The notes: generated by a model not told the origin, from the letters alone. A stretch of DNA of 64,000 bases from Heterohyrax brucei (GCA_028571685.1 CM053158.1:60418001-60482000); one strand, 5' to 3'. Shown: positions 11,636 to 22,515, counted from the stretch's first letter. Made by a program: numbers and translations.

Positions 11636-11905
11636 TAAACGTTAACATAGGTGTTACTATGAAGGTTATTTTGTATATGTGGTTAGCATCTAGAATTAGT
11701 TGACTCTGGGTAAAGGACTGCTCTTGATAACGTGAGTAGGCTTCATCCAATTAGCTAAGCGCCTTAAACGCAAACACTGAGGTTTCCCAGACAAAAATAC
11801 TGCCTAAAAGCTATACCAGTTCCTGCAGCACTCTGATTCACTCCTCTGGTTGATTAACCTCTCCAAACACTAACTTTTAAGCGTTACTCTTAGCACCATC
11901 ATGGT

Positions 11906-12192
11906 CAGACTAAAACAAAGCAAAAACAAACAAACAAACAAACAAAAACCACAACAAAATAAAAAACTTTACTAGTTCCACACTCCCTGAAGAATTAACC
12001 CAATTCTTCAGGCAGGTAACAGCCAAGAGGGCAGTCATCCTCCCTGATTGGAGTTCTCCAGGGTCCCACAGCACAGCAGGTAGCACTTTGTTGACTGCAT
12101 TTTTCTATCCCTTAAAGGTCCTCCCCCAGCTCCCACCAGTACCCATCTTGCTCCTCTCCTGGAATCAACATTTGAATGCCTCGTGGTTTACA
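11906..12192. other. Gap with (AAAC)n simple repeat
   Basis: A CAAA/AAAC-rich tract lies at about 11,917-11,965. The rest is single-copy with no gene seen. Confidence 0.5.
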
Positions 12193-12706
12193 TATAAGCA
12201 CTGCCAATTAAGTTTGAGAACTCATCCTAGAAAAAGTGCTACATACCTCATTGCTGAATATCACTACAGTCACCTTAAGAAGTACTCCCCCTGGGAAGCT
12301 ATACACTAACACCACCCTTCAAAGCCATTTTGGAACTTTTTCTGAAATGGCCATCAGAGCTGACATTGTATTACCCTTAATGTCCTGAATGTCACCGAAC
12401 TGTTTCCCTTTCAATATTTCCTTTATTTTTGGGTGGGGAAAAAAGTAGGGTGCTCCAATCCAGTTATTTGTTTACTGGCTAAAAACTTCCTCACAGACAA
12501 CTATATAATTAAGTTTGCAAACTTACCACTGTGTGCAACAGCCATTCCAGAAAAGAGTTCCAAAATTGCTTTGAAGGGTGGACTAAGTGCTGGCATTGGT
12601 GCATAGCTTCTCAAGGGGAATCAGAGATGACTGTAGTGATATTCAAGGGTGAGGTATGTAGCACTTAGAACAATTAAGCTCATGAACTTAATTGTTGGAC
12701 ATCATA
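12193..12706 (-). mobile_element. Mariner-derived MITE, copy 2
   Basis: It is bounded by TA on both sides. The left terminus ACTGCCAATTAAG and the right CTTAATTGTTGGAC are the same inverted ends as copy 1, and the outer thirds are inverted duplicates of the transposase 3' end ('gctgaatatcactacagtca' left, 'gactgtagtgatattcaagg' right). The 514-bp length reflects an internal loss in the centre. Confidence 0.8.
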
Positions 12707-12904
12707 TGCCAACCTGCACAACATCTACCACCTATTTTATCAATAAGGAAATTGTGGATCAGGGATGCCAAGCTGTCAAGATTATAGAGTACATATGGGA
12801 CAGAGACAGAATGCTCAGTTTCTTGCCAGTCTCACACTGTTCTATGTGGTTCTCAATCTCTGTCTCTCTCACACACACCCCTTTTTTGTTGCTTATTTGT
12901 ATCT

Positions 12905-12965
12905 ACGTGTGGTTGCTATGACTTGGAATCGATTCGATGGCAGTGTGTTTGGTTTTGGTTTCTTT
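12905..12965 (+). repeat. AfroSINE tail fragment
   Basis: 'ggttgctatgacttggaatc' plus 'gatggcagtgtgtttggttt' is the bare 3' tail, with no head or body. Confidence 0.65.
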
Positions 12966-13311
12966 ATTTGTGTCTTCTGGGTTTTTTTGTGGTCCAGCTT
13001 GCATATTATTTGCATAATTAGTGATAAGAAGAATAACTCACCCACACTAATTTTGTAAAGAAAATCTGAAATGCAAACAAGGGTTCATGCACAAAGACAG
13101 TCTACAGCAACATGAAAGGACTGGATACGACCTCAGTGTCCGAACATAGGATTACTGTTAACTGTATTCCCTGAGAGTCATTCGATGTGTATGAAACTCC
13201 ATAGCAAATAAAAGCTGTAACTTCAAAGCATTGTGGATAACATGGGAAATGTTAGAGGAAAACCTCCAAATGTGCACAGTGTCCCCTCAGCTGTGTGAAA
13301 GCTACTAAATC

Positions 13312-13472
13312 AACCCAAAACACCCATTGCTGTCAAATCATTTGCAACTCATAGTGACCCTATAGGATAGAGTGTCACTGCCCCTTATGTTTGCTAAGGA
13401 GCATCTGGTAGAAGTGAACTGCTGACATTTAGGTTAGCAGCCACAGCGCTTCATCATGCCACCAAGGTTCCA
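13312..13472 (-). repeat. AfroSINE
   Basis: Minus-strand copy: 'cccattgctgtcaaatcatt' (tail) through 'gttagcagccacagcgcttc' and the head complement 'atgccaccaaggttcca'. Confidence 0.85.
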
Positions 13473-15114
13473 GTGAAAGCTACTAACAGAGCAGAAATGC
13501 ATATACACATGTGTGTAGAGTTCCAACCCCACTCGTGTGTAACATACCTGGATTATATCCCTAGCACCCCAGAATCTAGCACAAACCTTTGCCAAATCCC
13601 ATGCCGTCTTCAGCCATTAGCCTAGAAATCAGATGCTCTTTCCTGTCAAGCTCACATCCCTGTGAGGAAGTACCACTGCAAGACTGAAGTCCCAGCCTGC
13701 CTTCAGAGAGGTCATAGCATGGGACCCACAGGTTTATGCCAGGCAACCTGCAGACATGAGTATTTGTAAGAGGAGGGAAAGCAGCTGCACTGAAGCAAAG
13801 CCTTTCGTGTTCTCTTTGTAGGAGGCCAACACTGCGCCTGCCCTCGGGGTCAGCACACCTGGGGACACCTGGGGCTGTAGGGTTTGTGCCCGCTATATTC
13901 AGAAGGCTGTTGAGCTAAACACTGTAATGAGGGGCTGCTTCCCCTGCCCCACCCCAGCTATGTCCCATCTAGTCTTCACTGGCCACACTCCCATTTCAGC
14001 ACGGAGGCCAGGCTGGCTGGGAGAAGGGTACAACACGGCGTGTGTCAAGTCCCTGGGATCTGCTTCTATGATCCATGGTGCCAGGTAAGAACACTGCAAT
14101 GTGACAGTTCACCCTGAAACTTTGTTCACCAGGAACAGCTTGTGGACAATGTTCCTGCATATACCAGCTTTAGGTCGCAGGCTGGGGTACTCTGGTAGTT
14201 TCTGGAATGCCCTGTGAATCAACATGCCTGAAAGGGTTCCTTGACCCTCAAAAATCCTATGGAAACCCATGTCAGAGGTTTTGCTAATCAGCTCAAGGCC
14301 TGTGAGAAACACTTTTTGTTAGTGAAAAGCGTGGTGTTGAGGCCTGGACACTAGCTGTACTGCCCTTTCTATTACAGGGCACCCACTACTGAATTCCGAG
14401 GCTAGCCTGGGGAAAGTCCTGTCCTGAAAGTCTCCGTGGGTCTGCTCGAAGTGGATCCTCCACACAGAATGGAGTCCCTGAGAGCAGAGGGAAGCTTCTT
14501 CTCACCTACTCCTGAAACCATTGGTCAGTGTTTGGCACAGCCTGGCCTAACACCTGCTTTTATTGTAACATATGTCCCAGGACTAAGGAATCTAGAGTTA
14601 TCCCTTGGAGGTGCCAATATTGACCAGTAGGACCAGACACTATCTGGCCAGCTAGGTTGATTAGCTTAGCTTCTCTGCCCCCCAGCTACTCATGGGGTGC
14701 CCCCATGCAGGTGGAACTAGCAGTTCTAAAATTTGCTAATTGCAAGAACATGGGGAATCATTATGATCCCAGGCACTGATATTAATGGCAAGCAAAAGCA
14801 AACCAAAGACCCTCAAATGGCAACTCTTTCTCAGTCTTTCAAGCCAAATCCTGGAATACTTGAAGGTCTTAAGAGATTTAGCTACTGCCTCGAGTTTCAT
14901 ATGTGGAAAATGCTCTCAGACCACAAGCTTCCCTGAACCTTGAATGTGGCCTGGGGCTCTTGTTCCCTTGGTCCAAAAATGCGTACTTGCACAGACCATT
15001 GTAGTATGTGTTTCAGCCACCAACTAGCTTTCGCAGTATGTCATCTGCCCGAGTCACACAGCCGCTCCTATCAAGTAAGCTAATTCACACATAAACTCTA
15101 AAACACAACTGGCC
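13473..15114. other. Single-copy sequence, no gene recognised
   Basis: Frames of 60-70 residues occur on both strands without recognisable domains. No SINE or LINE remnant is evident in this 1.6 kb. Confidence 0.4.
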
Positions 15115-15225
15115 ATTCAGAAAACTGAGGTTCCATGTTAAACGACTTGCCCAAGTCACATAACCGGGTACCTGGAGAGCCAGAACTAAAATCCAGGTAT
15201 CCTACCTTAACTCTATTAATATTTC
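15115..15225 (-). repeat. MIR SINE fragment
   Basis: It carries 'aaaactgaggttccatgtta', 'gacttgcccaagtcacataa' and 'ccagaactaaaatccaggta', the minus-strand MIR core in the usual order. Confidence 0.75.
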
Positions 15226-15235
15226 ATTTGGCCTA

Positions 15236-15404
15236 GGGACTCCTGGTGGCACCGTGGTTAAGAACTCATTTGCCAACCAAAAGGTCAGATCAGCAGTTTG
15301 AATCCACCAGCTGCTCTTTGGAAACCCTATGAGATAGTTCTACTCTGTCCACAGGGTTGCCATTAATCAGAATCAACTCATAGGCACTAGGCTTGTTTTA
15401 TTTT
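15236..15404 (+). repeat. AfroSINE
   Basis: Head 'actcctggtggcaccgtggt', box-B-like 'cagcagtttgaatccacc', and a tail with 'gggttgccattaatcagaat'. Confidence 0.85.
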
Positions 15405-15446
15405 AGGGCAGCTCTTGAAGTTAGCTCCGCATCTAGAGAAAGAAGT

Positions 15447-17202
15447 TGTCTTAGTCATCTAGTGCTGTTATAAACAGAAATACCATAAGTGGATGGCTTT
15501 AACAAAGAGAAATTTATTTTCTGACAGAAGAGTGAGCAAAAGTCCAAAATCAGGCTGCCACCTCCAGGGAAGTCTTTCTCTGTTGGCTCTGGTGGGAGGT
15601 CCTTGTCATCTCATCAACCTTCCCCTGGACTGGGAGCTTCTGACGCACAGGGTCCAAGGAACACGCTCTGCCCCCAGTACTGCTTTCTTGGCGGTATGAG
15701 GTCCCCAACTCTGCTTCTCTTTCCTTTGTATCCCAAGAGATTACTCAAGGAACAACAGTCTTACATATTGAGTCCTACATCACCAACACAACTGCTGCCT
15801 GTCCTCCCTCACTGACATCATTGAGGCAGGATTTATAACCTACAGGGATATCACACAATACCAGAAATCATGGCCCAACCAAACTGCTTCACACATTTTT
15901 AGGGAGGGACATAATTCACTCCATGACATTCCACCTTCTGACTACCAAAAAAAATCACATCTTTCCAATGCTAAACATATTCATATCATACAATGGTAGG
16001 ATAGACAGGCACAAGCTAGACATTTCTAGTACATATGGAAGAAGTTGTAGGGAAAGAAGGCATAACAGGTACCAAGCAAATTTGCAGAACACATTACATT
16101 AGCCCTCAAGGCTTGAAAATAATTTTCTGTTCTCTGAGACATTTTACACAATGGCCCTGCCCTCCAGACTCTAGATACTGGTCACATTTTCCAGATTCAC
16201 AGTGGAGGCCCCTTGGCCCTGGACTATAGCTCTTCTAGGACCACTGAGAGAGCAACTCTGCTCCCTCAGCTTTAGATACACTACTTTCCTAGTCCATCTG
16301 AGTGACAACTCCATCCTTAGAAACACCAGAGACCACGGCTCTACCCTTAGAAACCCCCTGAGGTCATGGCCATAACTTTTGGGACTGAAGCAGCTCAGTT
16401 CCTTGTACTCCTTGACTCTTCAACTCTGCTTCCTGTAGCCTCTTGGCCAGGCCTCAGGCCCACAACTGCCCTGCTGAGACAAGTGTTCCAAAGATCTGTA
16501 ACTTCCATCAGTAAGTGCCTGGAGTCACCTCCCCTCTGCCAGGAAGCCTTCTGTACACAGGCACTCAGCTCTCTTGTGCTGTGGGTCATTTCCAACCCCG
16601 TCTCACGCTGATCTGGTTCTGTGTTGCCAGTTCACTGCTGCTGCTTTTCATCATGTGCACTTTCCTCGGTGTTAACAGTTCTCTTCAGTTTCTTCTGAGT
16701 CTTCTATCTATTCACAGTTTGAAAACTGCTTCCACATTTTAGGTATCTAATGCTGCTATAACAAGTGGATGGCTTTAACAAAGAGAAAATTCTCACAGAA
16801 AAGTAGGCAAAAGTCCAAATTCAGGCTGTCACCTCCAGTGGAAGTCTTTCTCTGTTGGCTCTGGAGGAATCCTTTTGTCATCAATCTTTCCCTGGACTGG
16901 GAGGTCCTGTGGTGCAGGGACCCTAGATCCAAAGGATATGCTCTGCTCCCAGCACTGCTTTCTTGGTGGTATAAACTCCCCAACTCTTTGCTTATGTCTC
17001 TTTCCTTTACATCCAAGAGATTGCCTCAGGGCATACTACAATCTTAAACAAGGGGTCCTGCCCCATCAACACAATGACTATCCATCCTCTCTCCCCACAG
17101 AGACAGGATTTACAACACATAGGAACATCATGCAATACCAGAACCACGGCCCAGCCAAATTGCTACACACATTTTTGGGGGAAGATAATTGAATCCATGA
17201 CA
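15447..17202 (-). mobile_element. Complete MaLR element: LTR, internal region, LTR
   Basis: Two LTRs of the local MaLR type (15,447-about 15,935 and about 16,735-17,202) enclose about 800 bp of MaLR internal sequence in minus orientation. The internal part begins 'ccaccttctgactacc' and has the repeated 'ctctgccct'-style blocks known from THE1/MST/MLT internals. A perfect 5-bp target duplication GAAGT lies at 15,442-15,446 and 17,203-17,207. MaLRs are non-autonomous relatives of ERVL that lack pol. Both ends are present. It does not encode recognisable retroviral proteins. Confidence 0.85.
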
Positions 17203-17207
17203 GAAGT

Positions 17208-17699
17208 AATTAGCCCTGTTTCCTAGGAAGCTTCCTGGGCTTCTCACAAGGCCTTGCAGTGATTCCTCCACCTCGGTCTGAAGAAGCGCAAGGTGTGCAC
17301 AACCCAAGGAACAGAAAACAGAAGGAGGGGAGCACGAGGCAGGGTTTACAACTCACACAGGGAGCCAAAACCTTTCTTATAAAAAGGCAAGTGCAAACTC
17401 AAAGGAGCACTGGCTGCTTGACTCAGCATGAATAAGACATGTGTGCTTAAGTGTATGCCTGTGAAAGCTTCACATGGTCCCACCTTCTCTACAAGGTCTT
17501 CTCTGACCCCCTGCCTGTCCCATTGACTTCTCCCACACCAACTGCCATGGTGTCCTTAGGCTTTTACCATTTTAATTTTTAGGTCCCACTGTTATTATTC
17601 TTTCTACCACGCTGTTTATTGTACTGTGGTTGAGTTGCATGTTGGCTGTGTTGCTGAAATCCAAACACCAGCTGGGTCACTCCTGCTGGACAGAGGATA
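17208..17699. other. Single-copy sequence, no gene recognised
   Basis: I see no repeat or gene signal in this interval. Confidence 0.35.
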
Positions 17700-18046
17700 G
17701 GTTCCAATGCTGTTTCAAGACTAACACAGACTAGGAAGGAAGGCCTGGTAATCTACTTCTGAAAATAGATCACAACAGAGCCCTCTCAGGCTCACTTGCT
17801 TTGAATACATTATGAGGAGAGTATCAGCTGCTGAAGGAGGACACTGTACTTGGTGAAACAGGGGCCAGCAAGAGTGTGAGAGACCCTCAGGGAGATGGCC
17901 TGGCACAGCAGCTGCAGTGATGGTCTTAAATATGACAGCGATTGCATGATGCAAGACAGCCAACATTATCTTCTGTTGTACACAAGATCACAAGAGCCAG
18001 AATCAGCTCAATGGCAACTAATCACCACCATCACCACCAACACAAC
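17700..18046 (+). mobile_element. BovB-like RTE LINE 3' end
   Basis: The sequence 'gagaccctcagggagatggc' with a cacagcagctgcagtgat-like stretch, then 'tcttctgttgtacacaagat' and 'atcagctcaatggcaactaa', follows the end of BovB-type RTE elements and closes in a CAC/CAA-rich tail. It covers the last coding residues and the short 3' end. The first 80 bp (around 'actaggaaggaaggcctgg') also match the body of the tRNA-Gly-headed SINE at 53,910, so it could instead be a long SINE of that type. Confidence 0.6.
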
Positions 18047-18851
18047 ATAATCTGCTGTTCTTTGAAAGCACACACTTTTTGAATGGCTGTATTCTCCAAC
18101 TGACTGTCTCATACAGTTCACTGGCCAGTCAAGGAGAAAGCTCCTCAGATCTGGGAAACAGGAATGCCTTTATCTGGGAGACTCGTTACTAACCTTTAAT
18201 AGAAATAGTTTGGCACTTGTCTCTTTCAGCTTTTAATTTAAAAACTAAGACAAGACAGGTTTCTCCCTTCCCATAGATATTCACTCAGTCTTTTAGAGGT
18301 CCCAGAAATCCTTTATATCTTTTGCTCTGTCCCTCTATTCTTCCTGTTCTAGTCTCTGTGCTAGTTTCTTACTGGGCTGCTGGGACACCAAGAAAAATAG
18401 ACACAGACCCCAACACTTTGTGGACCTTAGTGCTAGTGGAAAGGGAAGCCAGAAACAAGGAATAAGCAGGTGAGACTCAATACAGCACAGTGGGTGTGGT
18501 ACAGAAACACCCACTATAGATGTTTCCTGAAGGAACTCGCTGCTTTTGAAATAAAGAAAGTAGTAGAAAAGATCTTCATGAAAGGAATAGGGCTGAGGCT
18601 GGGCATGTGAAAGATAAGCAAACTTAAGAGATGACAGAAGAGCACTAGAAGTAGCCTACATTCTGTAACATTCTCTAGCACACCTTGCCGTGTAAGCTCA
18701 GCTCCCAGCTACCCCAGCCATGTTCCATGGCTTTGGGAGCTCAAGGTAGCCAGACCTTCCAATCTGGAAGTAGAATGGGCCCAAGCTGGGCCCATCAACA
18801 GCCCAGTGCTGACAGGTCACAGGGGTGCTTGGGTTCTAAATGTCCCTGATT
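18047..18851. other. Single-copy sequence, no gene recognised
   Basis: Nothing coding or repetitive that I can name. Confidence 0.35.
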
Positions 18852-18856
18852 GGTAC

Positions 18857-19372
18857 CTTAGACATCTGGTACTGCTCTAACAGATATGCCACAAGCAGAT
18901 AACTTTAACAAAGAGAAATTTATTCTTTCACAGCCCAGTAGGTTAAAAGTCCAAATTCAAGGCATCAGCTTCAGGGGGAAGTCTTTCTCTCTGTGCGAGC
19001 TCTGGAGAAAGGTCTTTGTGGTGTTTCAGTCTTTCTTCAGTCTGGGAGCATCTTGGCATGGAAACTTAGGTCCAAAGGATGCGCATGCTCTGCTTCCAAA
19101 ACTGCTTTCTTGGTTGTATGAGGTATCCATATCTCTCTGTTAGCCTCTCTCCTCTATATCTCAGAGAGACTGGAGATAGACACTATCCAATCTTGTAAAT
19201 CTCATCAACATAACTGCCTCTAATCCATCTCATTTCACCATAGTGATAGAATCTACAACACACAGCAAAATCCATCACAGAACAAAATGGTGGACAATCA
19301 TTTAACACTACGAATCATGGCCAGCCAAATGGATGCACACATTTTGGAGGGGGCATAATTCAACTCATGACA
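18857..19372 (-). mobile_element. Solo MaLR-type LTR
   Basis: It is flanked by a perfect 5-bp target duplication GGTAC (18,852-18,856 and 19,373-19,377). It contains 'aagagaaatttattctttca' and ends 'attcaactcatgaca'. Minus orientation, no internal region. Confidence 0.85.
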
Positions 19373-19744
19373 GGTACAAAGAAGGGTGAATTACCAAATA
19401 AGCAAGGTATACATGGGCCCCACTGTGCCTTCCCACCAATCTGCATGTCTGATTTCACCTGTCCCCACTATGATAAAGATGCAGTGAAACCCATGTAGAA
19501 ATTGCTCACCAGATTAGCAAGTAAATACAATTCAGCCTATGTATACCTTGTTCAGTGCATGCTGTGTTTACTGATTAACCTGCTTCTGGGTACAAAAAAA
19601 ATGTTTCTCCTCTAAATTACCCTCTATAAAAATGTCCCAAGCATGTCTCCTTTTAGACAAAATACATTTAGCCTCCTAAGCACAGTGAAGTATAAAAATC
19701 TTCATTCACCCTTTTAAAACGATGCTTTTCTATAAACTTTTTTA

Positions 19745-19895
19745 CAGGTTCTACTTCCGGCTCTGCCATTTACTATTGTGATGCCTATGGGCAAGTCACT
19801 TGACCAGTCGATGCCTCAGTTTTCTCAGCTGTAAAATGAGCTTACTAATAATTGTACCTACTCCACAGGATTTCTGTCAGGATTCAATGATTATA
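19745..19895 (+). repeat. MIR SINE
   Basis: It shows 'ggctctgccatttactattg', 'gggcaagtcacttgaccagt' and 'gcctcagttttctcagctgt', the MIR core in order. Confidence 0.8.
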
Positions 19896-19931
19896 CACAC
19901 ACACATGCTAAATTATCTATGTTCTGGTCCG

Positions 19932-20128
19932 GTTGGCTCCAACGACTTTTTGGTTAGCAGCTGAGTGCTTAACTATCAAGCCCCCCAGAACTCCTGGATA
20001 TCATAGTAACGCTATAGAACAGAAAAGAACTGCCCCATAGAGTTTCCAAGAAGTGCCTGACAGATTGGAATTACCAACCTTTTGGTTAGCTGGCACAGCA
20101 CTTAATCACTATGCCACCAGGGATGTCA
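19932..20128 (-). repeat. AfroSINE pair (fragment plus copy)
   Basis: A head-only piece (19,932-19,996, 'tttttggttagcagctgagt') abuts a second copy (about 20,000-20,128) with 'ccaaccttttggttagctgg' and 'atgccaccaggga'. Both are on the minus strand. Confidence 0.75.
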
Positions 20129-20159
20129 ATGGTATATGTATTAATGTTAATAAAATTAA

Positions 20160-20362
20160 AGAAACTCAACTGCCATCAAGTTGATTCCAACTCATAGCAA
20201 CCCCATAGGACAGAGTAGAGATGCTCTGCAGGGTTTCCAAAGCCGTAACTCTAGATAGAAGCAGACTGCCACATCTTTATCCAGTGGGGCTGCCGGTGGA
20301 TTTGAGTTCACAACACTTTGGTTAGCAGCCTAGTACTTTAACTGTACATCATCAAGGCTCCT
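20160..20362 (-). repeat. AfroSINE, long form
   Basis: Tail 'gccatcaagttgattccaac', then the middle 'gaagcagactgccacatctt' present only in the long type, then the head complement ending 'catcaaggctcc'. Confidence 0.85.
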
Positions 20363-20375
20363 TCACCTATGGATT

Positions 20376-20527
20376 AAAAACCAAAAAGTTGTCATCGATT
20401 CTGAATTACGGTGACCCTGTAGGACAGAGTTGAACTGCCCCACTGAGTTTCCAAGGAGCTGGATTTGAACTACCTGCCTTCTGGTTAGCAGTGGTAGTAA
20501 CACTAACCACTATACAACCAGGGTTTC
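20376..20527 (-). repeat. AfroSINE, short form
   Basis: Tail 'gttgtcatcgattctgaatt' through 'tctggttagcagtggtagta' to 'caaccagggtttccc'. It is the last of a run of same-strand copies within 600 bp. Confidence 0.8.
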
Positions 20528-20861
20528 CCATATTGATATAGATACAGAAAACACAGCCTGACATCCAATGAGCACTGTGTCAGGTATTACTGGCTCTGAG
20601 TTTCACTGAGATTAACGGGGCCTGCCATCTGAGGGGAATCAACAATCTGGGAGATAATAACTCAGTTTTAATAAGTGTAACTGAGGTGGAAAAGAAGCCT
20701 GTCGCGGGATCTCAACTGGGGCCACCGCCACTGGAAGGAGCCACAGGAGCTTGGAAGCCTTAAGGCAGGAAATGGCAAAATAAACAACAGCTCACTCCCA
20801 AACACATTTCCAGTCCCCTCTTGGTGAATCACGTTCTGGCCAGCAATTGGGCTAGCGCAGA

Positions 20862-20949
20862 ATGATGGATGCAATCTCCTGTCCCAGCCGCTCAGAGGCC
20901 ATGGTCCTGCTGGCTGCCACAGAAGCCTCTGGCTCGGGGCCGTCAGGAG
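20862..20949 (+). other. Possible first coding exon beside the CpG island
   Basis: Two tandem ATG codons open a frame reading MMDAISCPSRSEAMVLLAAT and on through a Ser/Gly-rich stretch to 20,949. There GGAG|GTAAGC forms a good splice donor. The frame stays open without splicing only to about 20,996. The CpG island begins about 180 bp further right, so a plus-strand gene starting here is conceivable. I do not recognise the peptide, no acceptor exon could be matched, and a chance donor is quite possible. Confidence 0.2.
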
Positions 20950-21129
20950 GTAAGCGGTGTTACGGAGAAGAGGGCCTAGGCACTTTGCTGCAGTCCTGAA
21001 CTCCTTTATTCAGTCAACCAAGAATCAATTACAAGTGCCACCTTTGTAAAAGCACTTTTGAGGTTAAAACTGGGCAAAAGTCACTGTCCTTAAGAAGCCT
21101 TCCATCCTTCCAATTCCCCAACTTCAGAC

Positions 21130-22025
21130 ACAACCGTGGGGCCTGAGGGAGGCACAAGCACCGCGGGGGATCAGAGAAGTGCTTGCTTTGGGCGGGGATG
21201 CGGCGCTGAAGGAAAGGGAGAGCGGCGTCGTGAGCAGTGGTGGGCACCGGTGGACACCGGCGCAGCTTTCTCTGGAGCCCGCTGGCTGCGCCCGGGCTCC
21301 TGTGGGCGCCTGAGGAATGGGCCCGTGGGTCAATCACTGGGTGGTTCCCACGGCAAGGGACAGCACAGCGGTCAGGACGCCTCCCTGCGCCCAGCCCGCA
21401 GAGCCACAGCGCCGCGGCCAGCCCCCTGGGCAGCTCCTTTCTTCCTCACTTGAGGGTGTTGCACGGATAGAACAGCAAATCCTCGACCCTAATTAAAAGA
21501 CAACTCCCTGTAGCAGTTCTTCGGCAGGGGAAGGGAACAGCCGCCCAGACTGGCGCTATCACGGTTAGCATCTACACGTCCTCCAAAGCTCTCCGAGAAA
21601 TGCAGCACTGCTCACTACGCGGCCAGCCCAACCCAGCGGGCCCACGGCGGAGACGCGACCCAACTTTGTGTTTAGCTGCAGGACACTCAGGCTCCCGCGC
21701 GGCCTCAGCCTACCGCTGGGCCCACCCACAGACCGGCCCTGCGCACGCTCACACCCCGGGTGCGCCCCCACACCCCGGGTCCGCCCCCACGCCCCGGCCC
21801 AGCCCCACACCCTCGGCCCCGCCCCGAGCCTTCTGCTCCGCCCCAAAGCCCCGGCCCCGCCCCACGTACTGGTTCCGCCCTGCACCCCCGGCCCCGCCCC
21901 ACGTACTGGCTCCGCCCTGCACCCCAGACCCGGCCCACGTACTGGCTCCGCCCTGCACCCCAGACCCGGCCCACGTACTGGCTCCGCCCTGCACCCCCGG
22001 CCCCGCCCCACGTCCCAGCTCCGCA
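21130..22025. promoter_or_regulatory. CpG island
   Basis: CG dinucleotides are very frequent at 21,160-21,440 and 21,600-22,020 (for example gcggcgctgaagg, gcgccgcggcc, ctcccgcgcggcc), while the rest of the window is CpG-poor. GC-box-like ccgccc/ggggcgg words recur. In mammals such islands usually mark promoters. The long overlapping open frames on both strands are a by-product of the GC content and the in-phase repeat, and I recognise none of their products. Confidence 0.75.
21861..22024. repeat. 36-bp GC-rich minisatellite
   Basis: About 4.3 tandem units start at 21,861, 21,898, 21,934 and 21,970, with a partial fifth from 22,007. Each reads CCCACGTACTGG, then ttCCGCCCTGCACCCC-like, then a variable end (cggccccg or agacccgg). 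Two units are exactly 36 bp and the others carry an extra base. A degenerate cCCCGGccC array runs upstream from about 21,755. A unit length divisible by three keeps frames open on both strands. Confidence 0.9.
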
Positions 22026-22104
22026 AACACTAAAACAACCTGAAACTTCGGAAGCATTTTAACGGCTGTAGAAGGTGTCTCTCCCTGGCCTTTCCTCCCC
22101 ACCC

Positions 22105-22335
22105 CCCAAACAGCTCTATTAAGATATAATTCACATGAGTCGGATCCGACTTGACGGCACTTGGCTACCATATAGTTTACCCGTTCAAAGCATATAATTT
22201 GTTTTGGTGTATTTACAGAGTTGTATATCCATCACCACAATCTGTAGAACATTTTTATCTCCTCAAAAAGAAACTCATATTCCTCTTTCTAGGCCCTGAA
22301 AACCACTAATTACTTTCTGTCTCGGGTCTCCTTGC
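22105..22335 (+). repeat. Old L1 3'-end fragment
   Basis: The wording 'tattaagatataattcacat', 'acagagttgtatatccatca' and 'aagaaactcatattcctc' matches a well-known ancient L1-type 3' sequence. It is interrupted by the tail insertion at 22,138. Confidence 0.55.
22138..22169 (+). mobile_element. Tail-only retroposon insertion (about 32 bp)
   Basis: A bare tail, TGAGTCGGATCCGACTTGAC then ggcacttggct, sits between 'aattcaca' and 'accatatag', where the old L1 consensus is continuous. No longer SINE sequence accompanies it. Confidence 0.65.
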
Positions 22336-22404
22336 TGTCCTAACCAGAATACTGCCTCATCATTTAATGTGAGAAATGCTCTACAGTCGAGAACTTGCTG
22401 GCTT

Positions 22405-22515
22405 TAGAGTCAGGCAGGGTTTAATCATATTCCCCATTCTCTAGTTTTTTGACCTTAAGCAAATTACTCAACCTGTCTGATGCAGACTTTCTTCTTCTTT
22501 AAGGTGGTGAATGAA
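22405..22515 (+). repeat. MIR SINE fragment
   Basis: 'agagtcaggcagggttta', 'gaccttaagcaaattactca' and 'acctgtctgatgcagacttt' follow the MIR order. Confidence 0.65.

Larger units (their letters stand above)
9507..11905 (+). mobile_element. ERVL (class III endogenous retrovirus) remnant
   Basis: The order of parts matches HERV-L-type elements: the reverse transcriptase catalytic-box region near 9,540, RNase H start near 10,190, integrase end with a 'calNQ'-like stretch near 10,640, then a dUTPase domain (about 10,700-11,180), a hallmark of ERVL. An MLT2-like 3' LTR follows at about 11,540-11,905. The 5' part (gag, protease, early RT) and 5' LTR are not seen. It is broken many times, and is interrupted by an AfroSINE (9,696-9,901), a MaLR LTR fragment (10,352-10,475) and an AfroSINE piece (11,577-11,635). 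It is old, probably from around the placental radiation or soon after. Confidence 0.8.

Noticed and set aside
16366-17047. Several short frames as exons
   Set aside because: They fall in the MaLR internal region and its LTR.
21565-22043. Overlapping 140-153-residue frames over the minisatellite
   Set aside because: They are repetitive translations of the in-phase 36-bp units on both strands, a composition artefact.
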